From assembly GCA_004794655.1 (NCBI GenBank), contig SMMW01000046.1, forward strand, positions 7,489,501 through 7,553,500: a DNA stretch of 64,000 nt, given 5' to 3'. The notes beneath the pieces are model-generated. The model made no database searches, was not told the origin of the DNA, and was given only the letters and a program-made list of their open reading frames with translations. The stretch comes from Marisa cornuarietis. Its lineage: Eukaryota > Mollusca > Gastropoda > Architaenioglossa > Ampullariidae. Position numbers and translations under genes: made by a program. Numbering within the stretch: position 1 is the stretch's first letter; every line of letters starts with the position of its first letter. Below, piece by piece: positions 12,701 through 21,321 of the stretch.

Positions 12701-12997
12701 TTTGGTCCTTCGTGGACTAGCGGACTGATTTACTGGGGTTTTTTTTTAATGTCTGACGTGTGTCCACACAAAGGTCAGTTACTGTAAGAAAGACAATCAC
12801 TCACGTGACCAGCCTTTTCAAACGCTATCCCGAAGACGTTCCTGGAGCCGCCGCCCTGACTGTTCATGTGGCCCACCCCGTGCCACAGGTAGTTGTTCTT
12901 ACACGGGTGGGCCACCCGCACCCCGTTGGGAATACGGTCGCTGTAGTCCTTGTAGCCGGCGATACACAAGACGAGTCCAAGCAGGATGACGAGATGT
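4161..12997 (-). CDS. Gene A: temptin-like / copper type II monooxygenase fusion (whole gene, e1-e9)
   Basis: Nine exons on the minus strand join in frame to about 551 codons, without the ATG exon. Numbering from the first full codon of e1: hydrophobic signal segment 1-13, temptin-like N part 14-64, DSDGDG loop region 65-108, Cys-rich linker 109-156, then the monooxygenase core 157-551. Copper ligands expected from PHM and DBH are seen: His208-His209 and His274 (CuH site), His349 and His351 plus Met424 (CuM site). The HxH-to-Met spacing of 73 equals that of DBH. Members of this family hydroxylate a small substrate or glycine-extended peptide with ascorbate, O2 and copper; the substrate here is unknown. 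No amidating-lyase domain follows, so it is not a bifunctional PAM. It should be secreted or lumenal. It is nearly identical to gene B. The start exon is not located and the 3' end is uncertain. Confidence 0.85.
4413..4475. repeat. (CT)n(CA)n compound microsatellite, gene A intron 8
   Basis: CT run followed by CA run. The same position in B (21242-21317) is a pure CA run. Confidence 0.95.
5151..5457 (-). CDS. Gene A exon e8: CuM methionine exon
   Basis: Encodes [20 protein letters not shown], then [18 protein letters not shown]. The Met of DEMC is the CuM sulphur ligand of this family. Acceptor is TCTCACAG and donor is AAG|GTAATC. It is one codon longer than the B and C versions, around KFWSNSVN. 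Confidence 0.92.
5718..5830 (-). mobile_element. Retroposon 3' end with TATCT tail, gene A intron 7
   Basis: On the minus strand a TTGGGACAAAT-like 3' end (plus-strand TTTGTCCCAGAG) runs into repeated TATCT units (plus-strand AAGATAAGATAAGAT). This is the usual 3' terminus of many animal LINE/SINE copies. Confidence 0.5.
5926..6022 (-). CDS. Gene A exon e7: monooxygenase C domain
   Basis: This 97-bp exon, phase 1 to 2, runs from acceptor ATGTTCAG to a weak donor GTACGG. It encodes [20 protein letters not shown] followed by a DPAYNYDNPTFYQ segment, matching the RDGRE...NQDNHYSPHFQ region of DBH. Confidence 0.85.
6313..6556 (-). CDS. Gene A exon e6: third CuH histidine and CuM HxH motif
   Basis: Begins [14 protein letters not shown] after acceptor TCCCTGCAG; this His is the third CuH ligand. 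The middle holds [15 protein letters not shown], like the DSSGIRLYYT segment of DBH. It ends ALNHMHYLG at donor GTAAAC, giving the HMH pair of the CuM site. Confidence 0.92.
6642..6705. repeat. (CA)n microsatellite, gene A intron 5
   Basis: About 32 CA units between e6 and e5; the same locus in B is 23492-23557. Confidence 0.95.
6792..6955 (-). CDS. Gene A exon e5: monooxygenase N domain
   Basis: Acceptor ATATTTACAG and donor GTGTTTG. Translation gives [20 protein letters not shown] and then a [20 protein letters not shown] segment, matching the C..II..W.LG...P.AG...G stretch of PHM and DBH. It is phase 1 to 0, 164 bp. Confidence 0.85.
7121..7303 (-). CDS. Gene A exon e4: monooxygenase N domain with HH copper ligands
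   Basis: The exon encodes [31 protein letters not shown], and [14 protein letters not shown]. The HHM motif matches the first two CuH ligands of PHM and DBH. The acceptor is TTGTTCCAG and the donor is a weak GTACAA. The predicted peptide is identical in gene B. Confidence 0.9.
7755..8566. mobile_element. 812-bp TTAAT-flanked nonautonomous element, gene A intron 3
   Basis: Absent from the matching place in gene B (near 24568). It is flanked by TTAAT at 7750-7754 and 8567-8571, while B has a single TTAAT. The ends are imperfect inverted repeats: TGTTGAGGAACAC on the left, TGTTATGAACATGTG on the reverse of the right. Inside (about 8220-8395) are several copies of a roughly 20-bp CACACAGTTAATATTTCTCC-like repeat. 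No coding capacity was seen. A TTAA-type target suggests a piggyBac- or Kolobok-like MITE. Confidence 0.7.
8900..9120. repeat. TGTGTACAGTGTGATGCTATACC-type tandem repeats, gene A intron 3
   Basis: Degenerate repeats of CCTGTGTGTACAATGTG and GATGCTATAC units, expanded in A relative to B (24840-24935). Confidence 0.85.
9155..9298 (-). CDS. Gene A exon e3: Cys-rich linker
   Basis: Acceptor CACTGCAG and donor GTAAGAC enclose a 144-bp phase 1-1 exon starting GICEPLESEEC and ending FVCEQLNTT. It has four cysteines and a YKFQRDWI segment. The length is the same in all four copies. It joins the temptin-like part to the monooxygenase core. Confidence 0.85.
9656..9788 (-). CDS. Gene A exon e2: temptin-like DSDGDG region
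   Basis: Acceptor GCTCGTGCAG and donor GTAGGT bound a phase 0-to-1 exon. It encodes [20 protein letters not shown] and then GDARCVW. The DxDxDG loop followed by a conserved CVW is typical of temptin and may bind calcium. Confidence 0.88.
10475..10722 (+). pseudogene. Decayed THAP-domain fragment, gene A intron 1
   Basis: Plus-strand translation gives THCAVAECSLRHSDGVSLYS, then after a stop/frame change HEGNPKDSGSKRQWIHFVQT and SRICSKHFKKDCY. The CX4C, the central W and the final CxxHF match the C2CH THAP zinc finger. It is broken by a TGA and frame change and is probably derived from a DNA transposon. Confidence 0.65.
11115..11310 (-). pseudogene. LINE ORF2 C-terminal remnant, gene A intron 1
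   Basis: Minus-strand translation across a frameshift gives LPFHICHLPTVGSFK and ETYGHRIFSYCATKQWN-like text, the usual C-terminal end of non-LTR reverse transcriptases (SFSYAAPKLWNSLP..IR). It is a short decayed fragment. Confidence 0.7.
12805..12997 (-). CDS. Gene A exon e1: signal peptide and temptin-like N part
   Basis: The exon starts after acceptor GATTCCAG and ends before donor GTGAGTG. It encodes a hydrophobic stretch (HLVILLGLVLCIAG), then [20 protein letters not shown] and a GGGSRNVFG turn, the pattern known from temptin. It begins with one base of a split codon and has no in-frame ATG before an upstream stop, so a small ATG exon must lie further upstream. Confidence 0.87.
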
Positions 12998-13188
12998 CTG
13001 GAATCAAAATGAGAAACACAGTTATCTTTCTTGATGAGATTTTCTACTTATCTATTGCTCGTCTGAAGTTTGCAAGAATTTTCTACTTCTTTGTCATGGA
13101 GTCATCGAACAAACCAGACAGATAAATGGCGAAACACAACTACCACTATCCGACTTGTATCTCCATGCGGTCATAAAGATGGCAAATC

Positions 13189-13349
13189 ATGTTAGTGCAG
13201 ACCATACACACCCTGTCCATCCTAGCTTTTACCTGCTACCTTCTGGCAGACGCTGCCAAATACAACTTGCGAGAAGAATGGCATTTCAGAGATCCTTCGT
13301 GCCAGCAGCCATTACCATCCTCAACAATAGGCACAAGGACTCATTATGA
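13189..13349 (+). pseudogene. LINE reverse transcriptase C-terminal remnant
   Basis: Plus-strand translation contains HPSFYLLPSGRRCQIQLARR followed by MAFQRSFVPAAITILN, resembling the LLPSGRR..F..SF.P.AI..LN end of L2/CR1-type LINEs. A polyadenylation-like AATAAAG tail lies near 13543. Confidence 0.6.
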
Positions 13350-13419
13350 TATGCTATATCATACTGATTTTATGAGCATGATATATAAATTTCCTTAGCA
13401 TTATTTGGGTTTCGGTGGC

Positions 13420-13478
<59 letters not shown>

Positions 13479-14521
13479 CCTTAGCATTATTTCGTTTTCG
13501 GTGGCTTGTCTCTGTGTGTGCGGTCCTGTGCCTTATATAGACAATAAAGATGAATCGAGGTGAACTAGAGGTGGAAGAAATTGAGAACTGTCATTGCAGG
13601 TTAGTTCATATTTACAAACACAAAACCAGCGATAATGAAAAGTTATCTAAGACAACTTGCCTGACTACCATCGCTGACACTACAACAGTTGTGAGATTTC
13701 CGTGGAAGTGGTCCTGTGGGTGCAGCTGTGTGCTCCCTGCTTCTCCTCACTCCACGGTGGCAGCAAGACAGACCTCAGGTCTTTGGGATGCCTGTCACCA
13801 GATGACATGCAGGCCCCTAGGGAGGTGTCTTTAAATGTGATTCCAATAGTCACGTGGCCCAATCACATAACATTTCGTGAAAAAGTACCAATATCACACT
13901 GGGTGTAGGTTTATTGTGCAAGACCGTTGAAGGTAGTCAGTTCTGAGCTGATAAGACCAAATTTACGAACGCGAGGGTCACATACTTCACCAGCTAAAGG
14001 ATAAAGTCCGAGATACCAACATCGTGAGGAAGGTGTAACGGGGATTCATTTGTTAGTTTTTAGTTTACATTTCTTCTTGCACATTCTTTCTTAACTGAAA
14101 TGCATCTGCACCACCTGTGATGCGGAGTTGTCTGTACCCTGATGTAATCTACCCGACCTTTTCACGTGCAGTGGTCTGAGGACTAGTTCTCCCCTTGAAA
14201 TCAAAACTGCGTCCTTTAACATTAAAGAACCTGTGGTCAATCATCAGATATTTTATAAAGTGTTGATATAACTGCGGAACTGATTTCGCAGGTTTAATTA
14301 TGATTGCTTTTTCAACGTGCTGACTAGTAGTGTCCCTTGGATACCAGAGAGACAGAGACGAGACAGAGACTGCACGTAGATGTGTTTATTTATTTTTTTT
14401 TTTTGTTCAATGCGTACGTACGAATTGTTCATTCAAATATGTGAGTTTCTTTATGCATCTTATTAAAAAAATAGTGTTGCGATCTGCGTGTGTGAGAGAG
14501 ATAGTGAGAGAGAGAGAGTGC

Positions 14522-14564
<43 letters not shown>

Positions 14565-15249
14565 ACAAGAATCTGCTGTTTTTCGTAACCTAAGATGATA
14601 TTACCAAGAATACTATTTTCCTACATTGTAAATCTCCACAGTGGTCCCTTTATTTACTTATGTGATCGTGGATGTCTAGGAATATTTGCAAATCTAGGGG
14701 AAGATAAAGAGTTTGGTGCGCGTAACCCTATAGGGCGACCCGACCACGTGATCAAGGGTTTCGCTAGGCTTGGTCAGTCACTAGAGGGAAAACCAAGGGA
14801 GCACATGGCTAGAAGGGACCCCCGGACATTGCTCATAAAGAGGAGAAAACACCCGAAGTTCTTTCTCTTTTCACTTTTTATTTCGGGAGACACAGGAGCA
14901 GACACAGACAGCTATGATATCTATGATCTCTATGATCTTCTATGATGATATGTAAGTCTGTGGGAACACATGTGTAGTGACAGTAGCCACACACATTGAG
15001 GAGGGCTGAGAGGTGAGCTGGAGGGAGAATGTCAGCTTCCAATCTTAAAGGACCGACAAGAGTGCAACATTTTTTTTCTTTTTGCTCGGGTTAAGTTCAT
15101 TTAAAAATAATAATTCCTAAAAAATGAGTACAGAATTATGCGTAATCTTGAAGATATAAGCATTCAAACATCGGCATTCTCACCTGTCACCATGAAGGAA
15201 GAAGAAAAATACCCTCTACACAGGAGAGTTCCGTTGTGCATAAGTAGTA

Positions 15250-15440
15250 TTTGGAACAGACAGTCAAGTCAGTAAATCTATTCATGTCTTCGGGTCAAAT
15301 AAAAAAATTATCGGTCAGGTTGTCGTGTTCAAGAATCAATTTTTGCCCAGAAAATGAAACTGCTGACTTTGGAATGCAGCCCTACAGATCGGAACTTTAT
15401 TTAGAAGCTTGTGATGAAGTTAAAAAGAAATAAAAGATCC
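15250..15440. repeat. Dispersed repeat with CPENETADFG-type frame
   Basis: Plus-strand frame reads CPENETADFGMQPYRSELYLE. Inverted copy at about 27000-27180 in gene B intron 1; duplicate at 33100-33270. The inverted copy lies beside the THAP fragment, so it may belong to the same transposon. Confidence 0.45.
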
Positions 15441-15669
15441 AAACAGAATTCACTCCACAAAGTAAATCTTGAGCCCGAGCTTCAGTCTAATCCTCTGTGT
15501 CTTGATGTCAGTCTGTATGTGTCTCCATGTCAGCTTGTATATCTTTATGTCAATCTGTATGTAACTCGCTTTCAATCTGTAAATATTCTTTATACCGAAT
15601 TGCAATTATTATCCTTCCAGTCATAACAAAATGGCTCGTGGAAATTACACAAAATATTCATGCGAGTCA

Positions 15670-15960
15670 TTCCTGGTCTGGAGGAATGGAAGGCGACTAG
15701 TGGCAGACACGGGACGGTTTCTTGGTTTTCAGAAGCAGAGAACTTTTTCCAATTTCCGGGTTTGTTCGTCGTCAACAAAACTCCATCCCCGTCCATCAGG
15801 ACCAAAACCGAAGCATAGAAGCCATATAAATGAAGAGTGGTGTGACGATCTTCGAGCGAGCGGCTCCAGAGGTGAGGCTGGGACCTTGAGGGATCCATTC
15901 CACGATAACAAATGTTCATTTAGCCTACCAAAATATCATACCCTCATAAAGATAAATATC
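15670..15960. repeat. Dispersed repeat family, member 2
   Basis: Carries AAACTCCATCCCCGTCC, GACGATCTTCGAGCGAGCG and TTCCACGATAACAAA in the same order as the other members; its duplicate is at 33455-33715. Confidence 0.5.
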
Positions 15961-16440
15961 GTCTCACAGTAAACTGAAATAGGAGATTACAATACTTATT
16001 TGTTCTTGTGCAAAACCAAAGTATAAAGCATTCCGAGTTCCAACATCTATGACCAAACTGTACAGCATACCAGATAGCAATATACAATACCGAAATGTAC
16101 AGCCTACTGGACAACAACAACGATGACCGTCGTGCAGAAAGGTTTTCGTCCTCTTCCTGGAAAGGAGGCAATTATCTGAAGATGTACGGCGATGTCTGCA
16201 TGAAGTGCACTGAACTAAGAGGTCAGGGAATTCAGAGGAGCAAAGCTGGAAGCAGAGTGTAGCCAGTTTATATTCATCACGAGTCTGGACAGGAAGCAGG
16301 AGCAGAATCCCTGGGGAGGTTTTAAGTACAGGTAGGGGAGCCGATGGAGTTTGTGAGCAAAATACAGATAACAGCCGGGGAAGAGATGAATGAAGCAGTG
16401 ACACACACACCGATGGGGGAAGTTCCAACGGGAAGATACT

Positions 16441-16441
<1 letters not shown>

Positions 16442-16498
<57 letters not shown>
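16442..16498. repeat. (CA)n microsatellite, spacer of unit 1
   Basis: About 28 units; counterpart 34209-34244 in unit 2 is shorter. Confidence 0.95.
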
Positions 16499-16499
<1 letters not shown>

Positions 16500-17441
16500 G
16501 CAAGCTCTCCAGAACGATAAGAATACTAAAACGTGTGTACTAACTAAAAACATATTTTATTAAGAATAATCTACAAGGTTCTCAGTCGAAACGTTTCTCT
16601 TTACCTGCTACACCATTTCAGTTTCAGCAGGAGTGATCACCATTTCATTATTTGATTGAAATGAGTTTTGATTTCACACCCATACAAGAACAGATCAAAA
16701 GAGGGTTGGCTCATGCATAGTAAACAGATGGGTTCCGCCAACTATAGTCGCCGCCGGAAGAGAAATAGCATAAAAAAAAACAGACAAGAGCCACATTGAA
16801 CAGAAAATATCGGATTCGAAGCTCAAAAACTAATCAACTGCATTAATGTAAGATTCGTGAGACAATGACAACACCAAGAATCCTGATGATCTGGAAAAGA
16901 TAGATGTTTACTCTGACAGAATGTGTTGTGTGGTCACGTGGTGGGTGTCACCGTCACATGAGATTTCGTTCAACACTTAAAATATCGCAGTGGTTGTGCA
17001 ATACTGCTCATGTCTGTCAGTGCTGGACTCATAAGAACAAATGTACCTTTACACTGGTCACACACAACATTGTCGAGGTGAAGAAAAGTGCAGAACAAAC
17101 ACTGGGACAAGAACCTCGCAAAGCAACCTTGAAGTAGACACCGAGAGACCTTTAGGACTGACGGGTGTGAAGTCTTTTGAGTGGTTCACTGGGGCTGCTT
17201 GCTTAAGATGTAATGACTGGCAGTTTCTCGTGAAGAAGAGAGAAACTGCACGTAAACGAAGGAATGAATGTACGTGTATGTATGTACGCATTCATGTATG
17301 TATGTGAAGTTTTTCACACCTCACATACCATATCTCAATTATCTTTTACTTTTTGTGCACTTATGTAGATGTACGTATATGTCTAACACATAAAGAACAG
17401 TGTAGCAATGTATGTTTGTGTGGTCAGGGGCTGGGGCTGAT

Positions 17442-17490
<49 letters not shown>

Positions 17491-18789
17491 GCGTGGGTTT
17501 AGTACTCTATTTCATAATTCATCTTTTGTTCGATCCTCTCGAATATTTCAAGAATGTTGTTTTGGTTGTGGATTATATTTGGTTTATGCATATTGCTACC
17601 GAGTTATGTTTATGTTAAATGTTTTATTTATAAGTTATGATTCACCTGTGGCTCCAAAGAAAATACCACACAAAAGAAATTTCCACATACATCTTTCATT
17701 CCAAACATCAAGGTACCAGAGCAGTATTTGACAATGGCAGAATTTCAACATGTACGAAAACGAGCGAGAGAAAAAGTTGGGGCAAGAACAGATCAAGGGA
17801 CTGTGTAGTGAAAGTCTCTAGCTTTTAGTTTTTACCCGTCGAAACGTGTCCCCGTGAAGCAGTCAACCTGTTAAATTAGAAGGGACATTCCGTGTACAAA
17901 TATTTCCCTAGTTCGCTACAGCGACGTCGCATATGAATAAGCTTGACTCTCATGAAGTATGGTACATCACAAGCTGTCAAAAAGTGATAGATGGTAGAGT
18001 CACCGGCAAAAATCAAACCCGGCGAAGCAGATTGCCTTGAGTAGTGAGTGTATAATATCTCAGACTATAAATCTACACAGCGTTTGTTATATATTGATGA
18101 CAGTGTGCGTGTGCTTTGATGTCTGTCTGAATCCAATGTGTATGAAAATCTGTAAATGTCCACGTACATCTAAGGATGTCTACATGCAAGTCTTAATACG
18201 TATTTATGTACATCTGCATGATTAGGCATGAACGTGAGTTGCTGTATATGGGTATATCTATATAAAACACCTTCATCTATCATCTGTGTGTTGATGTAAA
18301 TCTAAATGCAAATGGAGACGTATGACTGACTGAAATTTTTATATTCGTATTTACAGGCACTCAGAGCGTGTACCCTTATGTCGGTGTGTCTGTGGGGAGG
18401 GGGGGGGGTGCAGGCAGTCACTAAGCGCTCTATTCAGTCCTGACGAGGCTGCAAACGGCATCATTAGGAGAAGCTGGTTGTTGGTGGTTTTTTTTTCTAC
18501 TAACAATAGTTTATTTCTTTGTAAATAATAAACATGCAAAAGCGATATTTATGCTTCATCAAACAATCCTCAAATGAAGATTTTGAAATGTTTTATTTTA
18601 CAATCTGCAGAGAACTAGCAATACTCTGATGGCTAGAGCTTCTGTACGTTTTCAATGTTAAAGAATGAAACTATCATTTGTTATAGAATTTTCGGGAAAC
18701 AGGACAGAGCTGCATGAACGTTCACATTCTCCGTTCCAGCCATAAAAATCATCATGACTCACGGTAATTATTGAATACAAACACTCAAG

Positions 18790-19080
18790 AAACTCATCCT
18801 TGGTCTAGAGGAAGGGGAGGCGACTCGTGGCAGACACGTGATGTTTTCTTGGATGTCAGAAGCACCAAGCTAGTCTATCTTCAGGATCTCTTCGCCGATC
18901 GTCAGGCTTTTCTTGTCGAGCAAAGTTGAGTCTCCGCTGGTCAGCTACGAGTCCAAAACTGAAGCCCAGTAGTCAGCAGCATCATCAATATCGGGGCAAC
19001 CTTCGTCCACTCGACTCCAGAAGCACAGCTGGGACTTGAGAGCTCTGTTCCAAGATAACAAACTCACACAACAGTCTATA
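18790..19080. repeat. Dispersed repeat family, member 3
   Basis: Shares CGTGGCAGACACG, GCCGATCGTCAGGC, GAGTCTCCGCTGGTCAGCT and CAAGATAACAAA with the other members; duplicated at 36520-36800. Confidence 0.5.
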
Positions 19081-20053
19081 ATGATAAACAAAGTGAATTA
19101 AAATAGCTACATAATGCTAATCTCAAATTCTATCTGAACCAAAGTTTTAAAAAAAATGTCATTGCTGAGTACCTTACCATCTTGGGTACATTATTTGGTA
19201 CAACCTTGTTCCGCGAAATACATGTCACAATATATGTCTTGCCAAAGTCTTATGTCAAACTGTATCTTTCCTTGTCACATATTGCTCTCTATAAAACTGC
19301 AAGACAATTTTTCATAACGAGAAGGAAATTTTTCCTGTGTAGACATTATTTTACCCGATGTCATAAATACGTCTATGCCCCTCATGTGAATGAATGGGAG
19401 ATAACTCACTGTAAATATGACTGTGTATGAATGGGAGGGAAGGTGCGAGTATGCTACAATGTATTGCAGGGAGGTGATGTATTGTATCAGAAATTTGTGA
19501 AATATTCTACATCGAGTGAATGAATAGCTATTCACTTTCGTGAGACAGGATTGTGGTATTGTTGAGCGTTCGATGTTAGCGAGTCGTGTGAATCGCCGCG
19601 CTCCCCGAATGGCACCCTCACCTTAGCAAATAAAGGCAATACTTTGTATTTTTTTAATATTAGTTAAAAGAACGAAACATGACTATGAGTGGATCTAGTT
19701 TCTAGAATATTAAGATAATTTAATAGCTTAGACAGGAGGTGTAAACACGGGAAGATAATTCAAACAGCTGGGACAGAGATGAAGGAGCGTCTGGGGAAGT
19801 TCTATCGTCCGATGCGTGGCACAGAGAGGAGGGAAGCATCAGCGACTCGAAAGGTGTCATGTGATCAGCCAGGTGGTCTGGGACAAGAGCTACAGACAAG
19901 GGTAGCACCACAGTAAGTCTGTGGGTAGCACAGTGCCAGCTATGGGACTGACGGTAGTAGCTGTGTATCATCAACACACACGGGATACTGCAGGGTGGCG
20001 AGACCAAGTGGTTAAATTTGGGGAATTAAAGCCACCCGAAAAACAGAGCCCTG

Positions 20054-20317
20054 GGGCCAGTTGCACAACACATTTCTAATTTTAAACACTGTTAGGCCTT
20101 AACTCTATTTAGATAATTAGTTTAAAGTGCACACCACAATTTTAGAATTTTTAAAACTAAAACTGCTTTAAGTAAGATAAAGTTGTTTAAGTCTGACTTT
20201 CCGTCCTGTCAGTACAATTTTTTGTATGTTTTTCTGCAATGCATCCAAATGGCTAAGAAGAGATTTTGTTTCTTTAGAACAGTTTTAAGGTTTAGAAACG
20301 TGTTGTTCAACTGGCCC
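20054..20317. mobile_element. 264-bp MITE with GGGCCAGTTG ends, between gene B e9 and the unit edge
   Basis: The ends are inverted repeats GGGCCAGTTG and CAACTGGCCC, with the similarity extending inward (CACAACACATTTCTAA against GAACAACACGTTTCTAA). It is flanked by CTG on both sides; A has the uninterrupted GCCCTGAAGG near 3825. A 3-bp target duplication with GGGCC ends suggests a PIF/Harbinger-like MITE. Confidence 0.82.
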
Positions 20318-20754
20318 CTGAAGGAGTTGATAGGATGCCTTCAGCTACCAAAGACTGGGTGCGGTCAGGTAGAACCGGAACCGTTCAAGGAGGTTCAAGA
20401 GAGACCGAAAGTGGACATTTCAAAAGGTGACCATGGTGACGTGTCATCACCAAACTGTACTGTATTCCAAAGTTATATTCTAAACTATTATCTGTCAGGT
20501 CCTTGCTATACAACGTTTCTGTACAACACACTTCCCCATACTACGAGTGAAATTATTCGTTTATTTACGACAAACTAGGACAATTGATCATTATTTAATT
20601 GTTACGACAGGTAGGCATAGAACGTTTGTTACCAGTATTACTACTTTTGCTACTGCAAATTTTCAGCAAGGTGTGGAGATATGTCTGAAAAAGCAGAGAA
20701 ACGCCGCCTTCTGTGTCAGAGACGCAGTTTGAACGACACTGGTTCAACGAGGGA

Positions 20755-20935
20755 GAGAGAGGGGGGGGGAAATGGGTGTTTCACGCCGAGCCAGCAACTA
20801 AGGTTGTATCATGGCAAGGCAGCCAGCATTGTAAACAGTTATAACATTCAGAGAAAGAACAGCGTGCCCGAGACAAGAAGTGAACCCAGGACAGCCAACC
20901 CTCACTGGTACAACGAGCGATTGGAACTGGGTGGA
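20755..20935 (-). repeat. Dispersed SINE-like repeat next to gene B e9
   Basis: Duplicate of 3930-4110 with the same GTGAACCCAGGACAGC core. Confidence 0.5.
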
Positions 20936-20988
20936 TGATGACAAAGGTACAGCAAACGGATTTTATGATGTCTACGAAAAGGTCTCAC

Positions 20989-21178
20989 CTGAGAGGCTGT
21001 CCTTGTACATGCTCACTTCACAGGGCAGGACACTTGCCAGCAACATTCTGCCCGTGTCGTGTCGGGCCAGGAACTGGTACTTGACAAAGTCCCATACATC
21101 TCGGTTCTTCATGCACGGCTCACTCTCCATGGCACGTGAAAACGCTGGTTTACACTCCTGCGTGCACATTCCAAACGG
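20989..21178 (-). CDS. Gene B exon e9: C-terminal region
   Basis: 190 bp, PFGMCTQECKPAF to MYKDSLS, donor GTGAGACC as in A. No matching e10 was found downstream. Intron readthrough ends after GETFS. Confidence 0.83.
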
Positions 21179-21240
21179 CTGAGACAAAAAAAGTTTGCAT
21201 TTGATCTCGTGTCAGCTGTGAAGCAATCAATCTGTTTAGG

Positions 21241-21321
<81 letters not shown>

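Larger units (their letters stand above)
3493..19722. repeat. Segmental tandem duplication, unit 1
   Basis: This block, from TTAGACAGGAGG on the left to CTAGAATATTAAGATAA on the right, recurs as 19728-37440. It holds gene A and about 6.7 kb of its upstream spacer. Offsets between the copies drift from about 16.8 kb at e9 to 17.95 kb at e1 and back to 17.7 kb in the spacer, showing indels. Confidence 0.9.
13360..19722. other. Spacer upstream of gene A (unit 1)
   Basis: No gene recognised. It holds GT/CA microsatellites (13422-13477, 14524-14561, 16442-16498, 17444-17489), LINE remnant and dispersed repeats. The missing ATG exon of gene A must lie here if it is an ordinary 5' exon. Confidence 0.5.

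Noticed and set aside
4161..12997. Bifunctional peptidyl-glycine amidating enzyme (PAM)
   Set aside because: Only the monooxygenase half is present; no lyase repeats follow e9, and the N-terminal temptin-like part is absent from PAM.
15964..16503. 179-codon minus-strand frame in the spacer (also 33719-34252)
   Set aside because: Part is CA-repeat translation; the remainder has no known domain and is kept only through the recent duplication.
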